Below, piece after piece: positions 29,957-43,100 of a stretch of 64,000 bases of DNA (positions are counted from its first letter, which is position 1; each line of letters starts with the position of its first letter). This DNA comes from Xestospongia muta. Taxonomy: Eukaryota; Porifera; Demospongiae; Haplosclerida; Petrosiidae. The position numbers and the translations under genes were made by a program. The notes beneath the pieces were generated by a model. It saw only the letters and a program-made list of their open reading frames with translations, did no database searches and had not been told where the DNA came from. The stretch covers positions 3,350,501-3,414,500 of the forward strand of contig OY848929.1 of the NCBI GenBank assembly GCA_963693285.1. The letters run 5' to 3'.

Positions 29957-32900
29957 AGTTGCTAAACTCTTTAGATCAGCTTAATAAAGCAGTTTTGACA
30001 GTTAATTTCTAAACTTTCTTAACTTTCAAAAAGTTCTAAACAGTTTATTTTAGAGTTTTAACCTATTTAAACTACTTTATCCAAAGATTTAAGACTGATA
30101 AAGTTGCTAAACTCTTTAGATCAGCTTGATAAAGCTGTTTTGACACTTAATTTCTAAACTTTCTCAACTTTGAAAAAGGTCTAAACAGTTTATTTTAGAG
30201 TTTTAACCTATTTAAACTACTTTATCCAAAGATTTAAGACTGATAAAGTTGCTAAACTCTTTAGATCAGCTAAATAAAGCAGTTTTGACACTTAATTTCA
30301 AAACTTTCTTAACTTTCAAAAAGGTCTAAACAGTTCATTTTAGAGTCTTAACCTATTTAAACTACTTTATCCAAAGATTTAAGACTGATAAAGTTGCTAA
30401 ACTTTTTACATCAGCTTAATAAAGCAGTTTTGACAGTTAATTTCTAAACTTTCTTAACTTTCAAAAAGTTCTAAACAGTTTATTTTAGAATTTTAACCTA
30501 TTTAAACTACTTTATCCAAAGATTTAAGTAGATAAAGTTGATAAACTCTTTAGATCAGCTTAAAAAAGCAGTTTTGACACTTAATTTCTAAACTTTCTCA
30601 AGTTTCAAAAAGGTCTAAACAGTTTATTTTAGAGTTTTAACTTATTTAAACTACTTTATCCAAAGATTTAAGACTGATAAAGTTGCTAAACTCTTTAGAT
30701 CACATTAATAAAGCAGTTTTGACATTTAATTTCTAAACTTTCTTAACTTTCAAAAAGGTCTAAACAGTTTATTTTAGAGTTTTAACCTATTTAAACTACT
30801 TTATTCAAAGATTTAAGTCAGATAAAGTTGATAAACTCTTTAGATCAGCTTAATAAAGCAGTTTTGACATTTAATTTCTAAACTTTCTTAACTTTGAAAA
30901 TGGTCTAAGCAGTTTATTTCAGAGTTTTAACCTATTTAAACTACTTTATCCATAGATTTAAGACTGATAAATTGGTAAACTCTTTAGATCAGCTAAATAA
31001 AGCAGTTTTGACAGTTAATTTTTACAATTTCTTAACTTAGAAAATGGTCTAAACAGTTTATTTTATAGTTTTAACCTATTTAAACTACTTTATCCAAAGA
31101 TTTAAGACTAATAAAATTGCTAAAATCATTAAAACAGTTTAATAAAGCAGTTTTGACAGTTAATTTCTAAACTTTCTTAACTTTCAAAAAGGTCTAAACA
31201 GTTTATTTTAGAGTTTTAACCTATTTAAACTTCTTTATCTAAAGATTTAAGACTGATAAAGTTGCTAAACTCTTTAGATCAGCCAAATAAAGCATTTTGA
31301 CAGTTAATTTCTAAACTTTCTTAACTTTAGGGCCTAAACAGTTTATTTTAGAGTTTTAACCTATTTAAACTACTTTATCCAAAGATTTAAGACTGATAAA
31401 GTTGCTAAACTCTTTAGATCAGCCAAATAAAGCAGTTTTGACAGTTAATTTCTAAACTTTCTTAACTTTCAAAAAGGTCTAAACAGTTTATTTTATAGTT
31501 TTAACCTATTTAAACTACTTTATCCAAAGATTTAAGACTAATAAAATTGCTAAAATCATTAAAACAGTTTAATAAAGCAGTTTTGACAGTTAATTTCTAA
31601 ACTTTCTTAACTTTCAAAAAGGTCTAAACAGTTTATTTTAGAGTTTTAACCTATTTAAACTACTTTATCCAAAGATTTAAGACTGATAAAGTTGCTAAAC
31701 TCTTTAGATCAGCTAAATAAAGCAGTTTTGACACTTAATTTCAAAACTTTCTTAACTTTCAAAAAGGTCTAAACAGTTTATTTTAGAGTTTTAACCTATT
31801 TAAACTACTTTATCCAAAGATTTAAGACTGATAAAGTTGCTAAACTCTTTACATCAGCTTAATAAAGCAGTTTTGACAGTTAATTTCTAAACTTTCTTAA
31901 CTTTCAAAAAGTTCTAAACAGTTTATTTTAGAATTTTAACCTATTTAAACTACTTTATCCAAAGATTTAAGTAGATAAAGTTGATAAACTCTTTAGATCA
32001 GCTTAATAAAGCAGTTTTGACACTTAATTTCTAAACTTTCTCAAGTTTCAAAAAGGTCTAAACAGTTTATTTTAGAGTTTTAACTTATTTAAACTACTTT
32101 ATCCAAAGATTTAAGACTGATAAAGTTGCTAAACTCTTTAGATCACATTAATAAAGCAGTTTTGACATTTAATTTCTAAACTTTCTTAACTTTCAAAAAG
32201 GTCTAAACAGTTTATTTTAGAGTTTTAACCTATTTAAACTACTTTATTCAAAGATTTAAGTCAGATAAAGTTGATAAACTCTTTAGATCAGCTTAATAAA
32301 GCAGTTTTGACTTTTAATTTCTAAACTTTCTTAACTTTGAAAATGGTCTAAACAGTTTATTTCAGAGTTTTAACCTATTTAAACTACTTTATCCATAGAT
32401 TTAAGACTGATAAATTGGCTAAACTCTTTAGATCAGCCAAATAAAGCAGTTTTGACAGTTAATTTCTAAACTTTCTTAACTTTCAAAAAGGTCTAAACAG
32501 TTTATTTTATAGTTTTAACCTATTTAAACTACTTTATCCAAAGATTTAAGACTAATAAAATTGCTAAAATCATTAAAACAGTTTAATAAAGCAGTTTTGA
32601 CAGTTAATTTCTAAACTTTCTTAACTTTCAAAAAGGTCTAAACAGTTTATTTTAGAGTTTTAACCTATTTAAACTACTTTATCCAAAGATTTAAGACTGA
32701 TAAAGTTGCTAAACTCTTTAGATCAGCTAAATGAAGCAGTTTTGACACTTAATTTCAAAACTTTCTTAACTTTCAAAAAGGTCTAAACAGTTTATTTTAG
32801 AGTTTTAACCTATTTAAACTACTTTATCCAAAGATTTAATACTGATAAAGTTGCTAAACTCTTTACATCAGCTTAATAAAGCAGTTTTGACAGTTAATTT

Positions 32901-35900
32901 CTAAACTTTCTTAACTTTCAAAAAGTTCTAAACAGTTTATTTTAGAATTTTAACCTATTTAAACTACTTTATCCAAAGATTTAAGTAGATAAAGTTGATA
33001 AACTCTTTAGATCAGCTTAATAAAGCAGTTTTGACACTTAATTTCTAAACTTTCTCAAGTTTCAAAAAGGTCTAAACAGTTTATTTTATAGTTTTAACCT
33101 ATTTAAACTACTTTATCCAAAGATTTAAGACTAATAAAATTGCTAAAATCATTAAAACAGTTTAATAAAGCAGTTTTCACAGTTAATTTCTAAACTTTTT
33201 TAACTTTCAAAAAGGTCTAAACAGTTTATTTTAGAGTCTTAACCTATTTAAACTACTTTATCCAAAGATTTAAGACTGATAAAGTTGCTAAACTCTTTAG
33301 ATCAGATAAATAAAACAGTTTTGACACTTAATTTCTAAACTTTCTTAACTTTCAAAAAGGTCTAAACAGTTTATTTTAGAGTTTTAACCTATTTAAACTA
33401 CTTTATCCAAAGATTTAAGACTGATAAAGTTACTAAACTCTTTAGATCAGCTAAATAAAGCAATTTTGACACTTAATTTCTAAACTTTCTTAACTTTCAA
33501 AAAGGTCTAAACAGTTTATTTCAGAGTTTTAACCTATTTAAAGTACTTTATCCATAGATTTAAGAATGATAAATTGTCTAAACTCATTAGATCAGCTAAA
33601 TAAAGCAGTTTTGACAGTTCATTTCTAAACTTTCTTAACTTTGAAAATGGTCTAAACAGTTTATTTTAGACTTTTAACCTATTAAAACTACTTTATCCAA
33701 AGATTTAAGACTGATAAAATTGCTAAAATCTTTAAAAAAGTTTAATAAAGCAGTTTTGACAGTTAATTTCTAAACTTTCTTAACTTTCAAAAAGGTCTAA
33801 ACAGTTTATTTTAGAGTTTTAACCTATTTAAACTACTTTATCTAAAGATTTAAGACTGATAAAGTTGCTAAACTCTTTAGATCAGCTTAATAAAGCAGTT
33901 TTGACATTTAATTTCTAAACTTTCTTAACTTTCAAAAAGCTCTAAACAGTTTTTTTTGAGTTTTAACCTATTTAAACTACTTTATCCAAAGATTTAAGAC
34001 TGATAAAGTTGCTAAACTCTTTAGATCAGCGAAATAAAGCATTTTTGACAGTTAATTTCTAAACTTTCTTAACTTTCAAAAAGGCCTAAACATTTTATTT
34101 CAGAGTTTTATCCTATTTAAACTACTTTATCCAAAGATTTAAGACTGATAAAGTTGCTAAACTCTATAGATCAGCCAAATAAAGCATTTTTTACAGTTAA
34201 TTTCTAAACTTTCTTAACTTTCAAAAAGGCCTAAACAGTTTATTTCACAGTTTTAACCTATTTAAACTACTTTATCCAAAGATTTAAGACAGATAAAGTT
34301 GCTAAACTCTTTAGATCAACTAAATAAAGCAGTTTTGACACTTAATTTCTAAACTTTATTAACTTTAAAATAGTCCTAAACAGTTTATTTTAGAGTTTTA
34401 ACCTATTTAAACTACTTTATCCAAAGATTTAAGACTGATAAAGTTGCTAAACTCTTTAGATCAGCCAAATAAAGCAGTTTTGACAGTTAATTTCTAAACT
34501 TTCTTAACTTTCAAAAAGGTCTAAACAGTTTATTTTAGAGTTTTAACCTATTTAAACTACTTTATCCAAAGATTTAAGACTTATAAAGTTGCTAAACTCT
34601 TTAGATCAGCTTAATAAAGCAGTTTTGACCCTTCATTTCTAAACTTTCTTAACTTTCAAAAAAGTCTAAACAGTTTGTTTTAGTCTTAACCTATTTAAAC
34701 TACTTTATCCAAAGATTTAAGACTGATAAAGTTGCTAAACTCTTTAGATCCGCCAATAAAGCATTTTTTTACAGTTAATTTCTAAACTTTCTTAACTTTC
34801 AAAAAGGCCTAAACAGTTTATTTTAGAGTTTTAACCTATTTAAACTACTTTATCCAAAGATTTAAGACTGATAAAGTTGCTAAACTCTTTAGATGAGCTA
34901 AATAAAGCAGTTTTGACACTTAATTTCTAAACTTTCTTAACTTTCAAAAAAGTCTAAACAGTTTATTTTAGAGTTTTAACCTATTTAAACTACTTTATCC
35001 AAAGATTTAAGACTGATAAAGTTGCTAAACTCTTTAGATCAGCTAAATAAAGCAGTTTTGACAGTTAATTTCTAAACTTTCTTACCTTTCAAAAAGGTTT
35101 AAACAGTTTATTTTAGAGTTTTAACCTATTTAAACTACTTTATCCAAAGATTTAAGACTGATAAAGTTGCTAAACTCTTTAGATCAGCCAAATAAAGCAG
35201 TTTTGACAGTTAATTTCTAAACTTTCTTAACTTTCAAAAAGGTCTAAACAGTTTATTTTAGAGTCTTAACCTATTTAAACTACTTTATCCAAAGATTTAA
35301 GACTGATAAAGTTGCTAAACTCTTTAGATCAGCTTAATAAAGCAGTTTTGACACTTAATTTCTAAACTTTCTTAACTTTCAAAGAGGTCTAAACAGTTTA
35401 TTTTAGAGTCTTAACCTATTTAAACTACTTTATCCAAAGATTTAAGACTGATAAAGTTGCTAAACTCTTTAGATCAGCCAAATAAAGCAGTTTTGACAGT
35501 TAATTTCTAAACTTTCTTAACTTTCAAAAAGGTCTAAACAGTTTATTTTAGAGTTTTAACCTATTTAAACTACTTTATCCAAAGATTTAAGACTGATAAA
35601 GTTGCTAAACTCTTTAGATCGGCTTAATAAAGCAGTTTTGACACTTAATTTCTAAACTTTCTTAACTTTCAAAAAGGCCTGAACAGTTTAGTTCAGAGTT
35701 TTAACCTATTTAAACTACTTTATCCAAAGATTTAAGACTGATAAAGTTGCTAAACTCTTTAGATCAGCTTAATAAAGCAGTTTTGACACTTAATTTCTAA
35801 ACTTTCTTAACTTTCAAAAAGGTCTAAACAGTTTATTTCAGAGTTTTAACCTGTTTAAACTACTTTATCCAAAGATTTAAGACTGATAAAGTTGCTAAAC

Positions 35901-38900
35901 TCTTTAGATCAGCTAAATAAAGCAGTTTTGACACTTAATTTCTAAACTTTCTTAACTTTCAAAAAGGTCTAAAGAGTTTATTTTAGAGTTTTAACCTATT
36001 TAAACTACTTTATCCAAAGATTTAAGACTGACAAAGTTGCTAAACTCTTTAGATCAGCTAAATAAAGCAGTTTTGACACGTAATTTCTAAACTTTCTTAA
36101 CTTTCAAAATGGTCTAAACAGTTTATTTTAGAGTTTTAACCTATTTAAACTACTTCATTAAAAGATTTAAGACTGATAAAGTTGCTAAACTCTTTAGATC
36201 AGCTAAATAAAGCAGTTTTGACACTTAATTTCTAAACTTTCTTAACTTTCAAAAAGGTCTAAAGAGTTTATTTTAGAGTTTTAACCTATTTAAACTACTT
36301 TATCCAAAGATTTAAGACTGACAAAGTTGCTAAACTCTTTAGATCAGCTAAATAAAGCAGTTTTGACAGTTAATTTCTAAACTTTCTTAACTTTCAAAAA
36401 GGTCTAAACAGTTTATTTTAGAGTCTTAACCTATTTAAACTACTTTATCCAAAGATTTAAGACTGATAAAGTTGCTAAACTCTTTAGATCAGCCAAATAA
36501 AGCATTTTTGACAGTGAATTTCTAAACTTTCTTAACTTTCAAAAAGGTCTAAACAGTTTATTTTAGAGTCTTAACCTATTTAAACTACTTTATCCAAAGA
36601 TTTAAGACTGATAAAGTTGCTAAACTCTTTAGATCAGCTTAATAAAGCAGTTTTGACACTTAATTTCTAAACTTTCTTAACTTTCAAAGAGGTCTAAACA
36701 GTTTATTTTAGAGTCTTAACCTATTTAAACTACTTTATCCAAAGATTTAAGACTGATAAAGTTGCTAAACTCTTTAGATCAGCCAAATAAAGCAGTTTTG
36801 ACAGTTAATTTCTAAACTTTCTTAACTTTCAAAAAGGTCTAAACAGTTTATTTTAGAGTTTTAACCTATTTAAACTACTTTATCCAAAGATTTAAGACTG
36901 ATAAAGTTGCTAAACTCTTTAGATCAGCTTAATAAAGCAGTTTTGACAGTTAATTTCTAAACTTTCTTAACTTTCAAAAAGGTCTAAACAGTTTATTTTA
37001 GTGTTTTAACCTATTTAAACTACTTTATCCAAAGATTTAAGACTGATAAAGTTGCTAAACTCTTTAGATCAGCTAAATAAAGCAGTTTTGACAGTTAATT
37101 TCTAAACTTTCTTAACTTTCAAAAAGGTCTAAACAGTTTATTTCAGAGTTTTAACCTATTTAAACTACTTTATCCAAAGATTTAAGACTGATAAAGTTGC
37201 TAAACTCTTTAGATCAGCTAAATAAAGCAGGTTTGACACTTAATTTCTAAACTTTCTTAACTTTCAAAAAGGTCTAAAGAGTTTATTTTAGAGTTTTAAC
37301 CTATTTAAACTACTTTATCCAAAGATTTAAGACTGATAAAGTTGCTAAACTCTTTAGATCAGCTAAATAAAGCAGTTTTGACACTTAATTTCTAAACTTT
37401 CTTAACTTTCAAAATGGTCTAAACAGTTTATTTTAGAGTTTTAACCTATTTAAACTACTTCATTAAAAGATTTAAGACTGATAAAGTTGCTAAACTCTTT
37501 AGATCAGCCAAATAAAGCAGTTTTGACAGTTAATTTCTAAACTTTCTTAACTTTCAAAAAGGTCTAAACGGTATAGTTTTTAGAGTCTTAACCTATTTAA
37601 ACTACTTTATCCAAAGATTTAAGACTGATAAAGTTGCTAAACTCTTTAGATCAGCCAAATAAAGCAGTTTTGACAGTTAATTTCTAAACTTTCTTAACTT
37701 TCAAAAAGGTCTAAACAGTTTATTTTAGAGTTTTAACCTATTTAAACTACTTTATCCAAAGATTTAAGACTGATAAAGTTGCTAAACTCTTTAGATCGGC
37801 TTAATAAAGCAGTTTTGACAGTTAATTTCTAAACTTTCTTAACTTTCAAAAAGGTCTAAACAGTTTATTTTAGAGTTTTAACCTATTTAAACTACTTTAT
37901 CCAAAGATTTAAGACTGATAAAGTTGCTAAACTCTTTAGATCAGCTAAATAAAGCAGTTTTGACAGTTAATTTCTAAACTTTCTTAACTTTCAAAAAGGT
38001 CTAAACAGTTTATTTCAGAGTTTTAACCTATTTAAACTACTTTATCCAAAGATTTAAGACTGATAAAGTTGCTAAACTCTTTAGATCAGCTAAATAAAGC
38101 AGGTTTGACACTTAATTTCTAAACTTTCTTAACTTTCAAAAAGGTCTAAACAGTTTATTTTAGAGTTTTAACCTATTTAAACTACTTTATCCAAAGATTT
38201 AAGACTGATAAAGTTGCTAAACTCTTTAGATCAGCTAAATAAAGCAGTTTTGACACTTAATTTCTAAACTTTCTTAACTTTCAAAATGGTCTAAACAGTT
38301 TATTTTAGAGTTTTAACCTATTTAAACTACTTCATTAAAAGATTTAAGACTGATAAAGTTGCTAAACTCTTTAGATCAGCCAAATAAAGCAGTTTTGACA
38401 GTTAATTTCTAAACTTTCTTAACTTTCAAAAAGGTCTAAACGGTATAGTTTTTAGAGTCTTAACCTATTTAAACTACTTTATCCAAAGATTTAAGACTGA
38501 TAAAGTTGCTAAACTCTTTAGATCAGCCAAATAAAGCATTTGTGACAGTTAATTTCTAAACTTTCTTAACTTTCAAAAGGTCTAAACAGTTTATTTTAGA
38601 GTCTTAACCTATTTAAACTACTTTATCCAAAGATTTAAGACTGATAAAGTTGCTAAACTCTTTAGATCAGCTTAATAAAGCAGTTTTGACACTTAATTTC
38701 TAAACTTTCTTAACTTTCAAAGAGGTCTAAACAGTTTATTTTAGAGTCTTAACCTATTTAAACTACTTTATCCAAAGATTTAAGACTGATAAAGTTGCTA
38801 AACTCTTTAGATCAGCCAAATAAAGCAGTTTTGACAGTTAATTTCTAAACTTTCTTAACTTTCAAAAAGGTCTAAACAGTTTATTTTAGAGTTTTAACCT

Positions 38901-40119
38901 ATTTAAACTACTTTATCCAAAGATTTAAGACTGATAAAGTTGCTAAACTCTTTAGATCGGCTTAATAAAGCAGTTTTGACAGTTAATTTCTAAACTTTCT
39001 TAACTTTCAAAAAGGCCTAAACAGTTTATTTCAGAGTTTTAACCTATTTAAACTACTTTATCCAAAGATTTAAGACTGATAAAGTTGCTAAACTCTTTAG
39101 ATCAGCTAAATAAAGCAGTTTTGACAGTTAATTTCTAAACTTTCTTAACTTTAAAAAAGGTCTAAACAGTTTATTTCAGAGTTTTAACCTATTTAAACTA
39201 CTTTATCCAAAGATTTAAGACTGATAAACTTGCTAAACTCTTTAGATCAGCTAAATAAAGCAGTTTTGACACTTAATTTCTAAACTTTCTTAACTTTCAA
39301 AAAGGTCTAAAGAGTTTATTTTAGAGTTTTAACCTATTTAAACTACTTTATCCAAAGATTTAAGACTGATAAAGTTGCTAAACTCTTTAGATCAGCTAAA
39401 TAAAGCAGTTTTGACACTTAATTTCTAAACTTTCTTAACTTTCAAAAAGGTCTAAACAGTTTATTTTAGAGTTTTAACCTATTTAAACTACTTCATTAAA
39501 AGATTTAAGACTGATAAAGTTGCTAAACTCTTTAGATCAGCTAAATAAAGCAGTTTTGACAGTTAATTTCTAAACTTTCTTAACTTTCAAAAAGGTCTAA
39601 ACAGTTTATTTTAGAGTTTTAACCTATTTAAACTACTTTCTCCAAAGATTTAACACTGATAAAGTTGCTAAACTCTTTAGATCAGCCAAATAAAGCAGTT
39701 TTGACAGTTAATTTCTAAACTTTCTTAACTTTCAAAAAGGTCTAAACAGTTTATTTTAGAGTTTTAACCTATTTAAACTACTTTATCCAAAGATTTAAGA
39801 CTGATAAAGTTGCTAAACTCTTTAGATCAGCCAAATAAAGCAGTTTTGACAGTTAATTTCTAAACTTTCTTAACTTTCAAAAAGGTCTAAACAGTTTATT
39901 TTAGAGTTTTAACCTATTTAAACTACTTCATTAAAAGATTTAAGACTGATAAAGTTGCTAAACTCTTTAGATCAGCTAAATAAAGCAGTTTTGACAGTTA
40001 ATTTCTAAACTTTCTTAACTTTCAAAAAGGTCTAAACAGTTTATTTTAGAGTTTTAACCTATTTAAACTACTTTATCCAAAGATTTAAGACTGATAAAGT
40101 TGCTAAACTCTTTAGATCA

Positions 40120-43100
40120 GCCAAATAAAGCATTTTTGACAGTTAATTTCTAACCTTTCTTAACTTTAAAAAAGGCCTAAATAGTTTATTTTAGAGTTTT
40201 AACCTATTTAAACTACTTTATCCAAAGATTTAAGACTGATAAAGTTGCTAAACTCTTTAGATCAGCCAAATAAAGCATTTTTGACAGTTAATTTCTAACC
40301 TTTCTTAACTTTAAAAAAGGCCTAAATAGTTTATTTTAGAGTTTTAACCTATTTAAACTACTTTATCCAAAGATTTAAGACTGATAAAGTTGCTAAACTC
40401 TTTAGATCAGCTTAATAAAGCAGTTTTGACGTTTAATTTTTAAACTTTCTTAACTTTCAAAACAGTCTAAACAGTTTATTTTAGAGTTTTAACCTATTTA
40501 AACTACTTTATCCAAAGATTTAAAACTGATAAAGTAGCTAAACTCTTTAGATCAGCTAAATAAAGCAGTTTTGACACTGAATTTCTAAACTTTCTTAACT
40601 TTCAAAAAGGTCTAAACAGTTTATTTTAAACTACTTTATCCAAAGATTTAAGACTGATAAAGTTGCTAAACTCTTTAGATGAGCTTAATAAAGCAGTTTT
40701 GACATCTAATTCTAAACTTTCTTAACTTTCAAAAAGGTCTAAACAGTTTATTTTAGAGTTTTAACCTATTTAAACTACTTTATCCAAAGATTTCAGACTG
40801 ATAAAGTTGCTAAACTCTTTAGATCAGCTAAATAAAGCAGTTTTGACACTTAATTTCTAAACTTTCTTAACTTTCAAAAAGGCCTAAACAGTTTATTTTA
40901 GAGTTTTAACCTATTTAAACTCCTTTATCCAAAGATTTAAGACTGATAAAGTTGCTAAACTCTTTAGATCAGGCAAATAAAGCAGTTTTGACACTTAATT
41001 TCTAAACTTTCTTAACTTTCAAAAAGGTCTAAACAGTTTATTTTAGAGTTTTAACCTATTTAAACTACTTTATCCAAAGATTTAAGACTGATAAAGTTGC
41101 TAAACTCTTTAGATCAGCTTAATAAAGCATTTTTGACAGTTAATTTCTAAACTTTCTTAACTTTCAAAAAAGTCTAAACAGTTTATTTTAGAGTTTTAAC
41201 CTATTTAAACTAGTTTATCCAAAGATTTAAGACTGAGAAAGTTGCTAAACTCTTTAGATCAGCTTAATAAAGCATTTTTGACAGTTAATTTCTAAACTTT
41301 CTTAACTTTCAAAAAGGTCTAAACAGTTTATTTTAGAGTTTTAACCTATTTAAACTACTTTATCCAAAGATTTAAGACTGATAAAGTTGCTAAACTCTTT
41401 AGATCAGCTAAATAAAGCAGTTTTGACACTTAATTTCTAAACTTTCTTAACTTTAAAAAAGGCCTAAACAGTTTCTTTTAGAGTTTTAACCTATTTAAAC
41501 TACTTTATCCAAAGATTTAAGACTGATAAAGTTGCTAAACTCTTTAGATCAGCTTAATAAAGCAGTTTTGACATTTAATTTCTAAACTTTCTTAACTTTC
41601 AAAAAAGTCTAAACAGTTTATTTTAGAGTTTTAACCTATTTAAACTACTTTATCCAAAGATTTAAGACTGATAAAGTTGCTACACTCTTTAGATCAGCTA
41701 AATATAGCAGTTTTGACACTTAATTTCTAAACTTTGTTAACTTTAAAAAAGGCCTAAACAGTTTATTTTAGAATTTTAACCTATTTAAACTACTTTATCC
41801 AAAGATTTAAGACTGCTAAAGTTGCTAAACTCTTTAGATCAGCCAAATAAACCATTGTTCACAGTTAATTTCTAAACTTTCTTAACTTTCAAAATGGTCT
41901 AAACAGTTTATTTTATAGTTTTAACCTATTTAAACTACTTTATCCAAAGATTTAAGACTAATAAAGTTGCTAAACTCTTTAGATCAGCTTAATAAAGCAG
42001 TTTTGACAGTTAATTTCTAAACTTTCTTAACTTTCAAAAAGGTCGAAACAGTTTATTTTAGAGTCTTAACCTATTTATACTACTTTATCCAAAGATTTAA
42101 GACTGATAAAGTTGCTAAACTCTTTAGATCAGCCAAATAAAGCAGTTTTGACAGTTAATTTCTAAACTTTCTTAACTTTCAAAAAGGTCTAAACAGTTTA
42201 TTTTAGAGTCTTAACCTATTTAAACTACTTTATCCAAAGATTTAAGACTGCTAAAGTTGCTAAACTCTTTAGATCAGCCAAATAAACCATTGTTGACAGT
42301 TAATTTCTAAACTTTCTTAACTTTCAAAAAGGCCTAAACAGTTTATTTCAGAGTTTTAACCTATTTAAACTACTTTATCCAAAGATTTAAGACTAATAAA
42401 GTTGCTAAACTCTTTAGATCAGCTAAATAAAGCAGTTTTGACAGTTAATTTCTAAACTTTCTTAACTTTCAAAAAGGTCTAAACAGTTTATTTCAGATTT
42501 TTAACCTATTTAAACTATTTTATCCAAAGATTTAAGACTGATAAAGTTGCTAAACTCTTTAGATCAGCTTAATAAAGCAGTTTTGACAGTTAATTTCTAA
42601 ACTTTCTTAACTTTCAAAAAGGTCTAAACAGTTTATTTTAGAGTCTTAACCTATTTAAACTACTTTATCCAAAGATTTAAGACTGATAAAGTTGCTAAAC
42701 TCTTTAGATCAGCTTAATAAAGCAGTTTTGACAGTTAATTTCTAAACTTTCTTAACTTTCAAAAAGGTCTAAACAGTTTATTTTAGAGTTTTAACCTATT
42801 TAAACTACTTTATCCAAAGATTTAAGACTGATAAAGTTGCTAAACTCTTTCGATAAGCTAAATAAAGCAGTTTTGACACTTAATTTCTAAACTTTCTTAA
42901 CTTTCAAAAAGGTCTAAACAGTTTATTTTAGAGTTTTAACCTATTTAAACTACTTTATCCAAAGATTTAAGACTGATAAAGTTGCTAAACTCTTTAGATC
43001 AGCCAAATAAAGCAGTTTTGACAGTTAATTTCTAAACTTTCTTAACTTTCAAAAAGGTCTAAACAGTTTATTTTAGAGTTTTAACCTATTTAAACTACTT

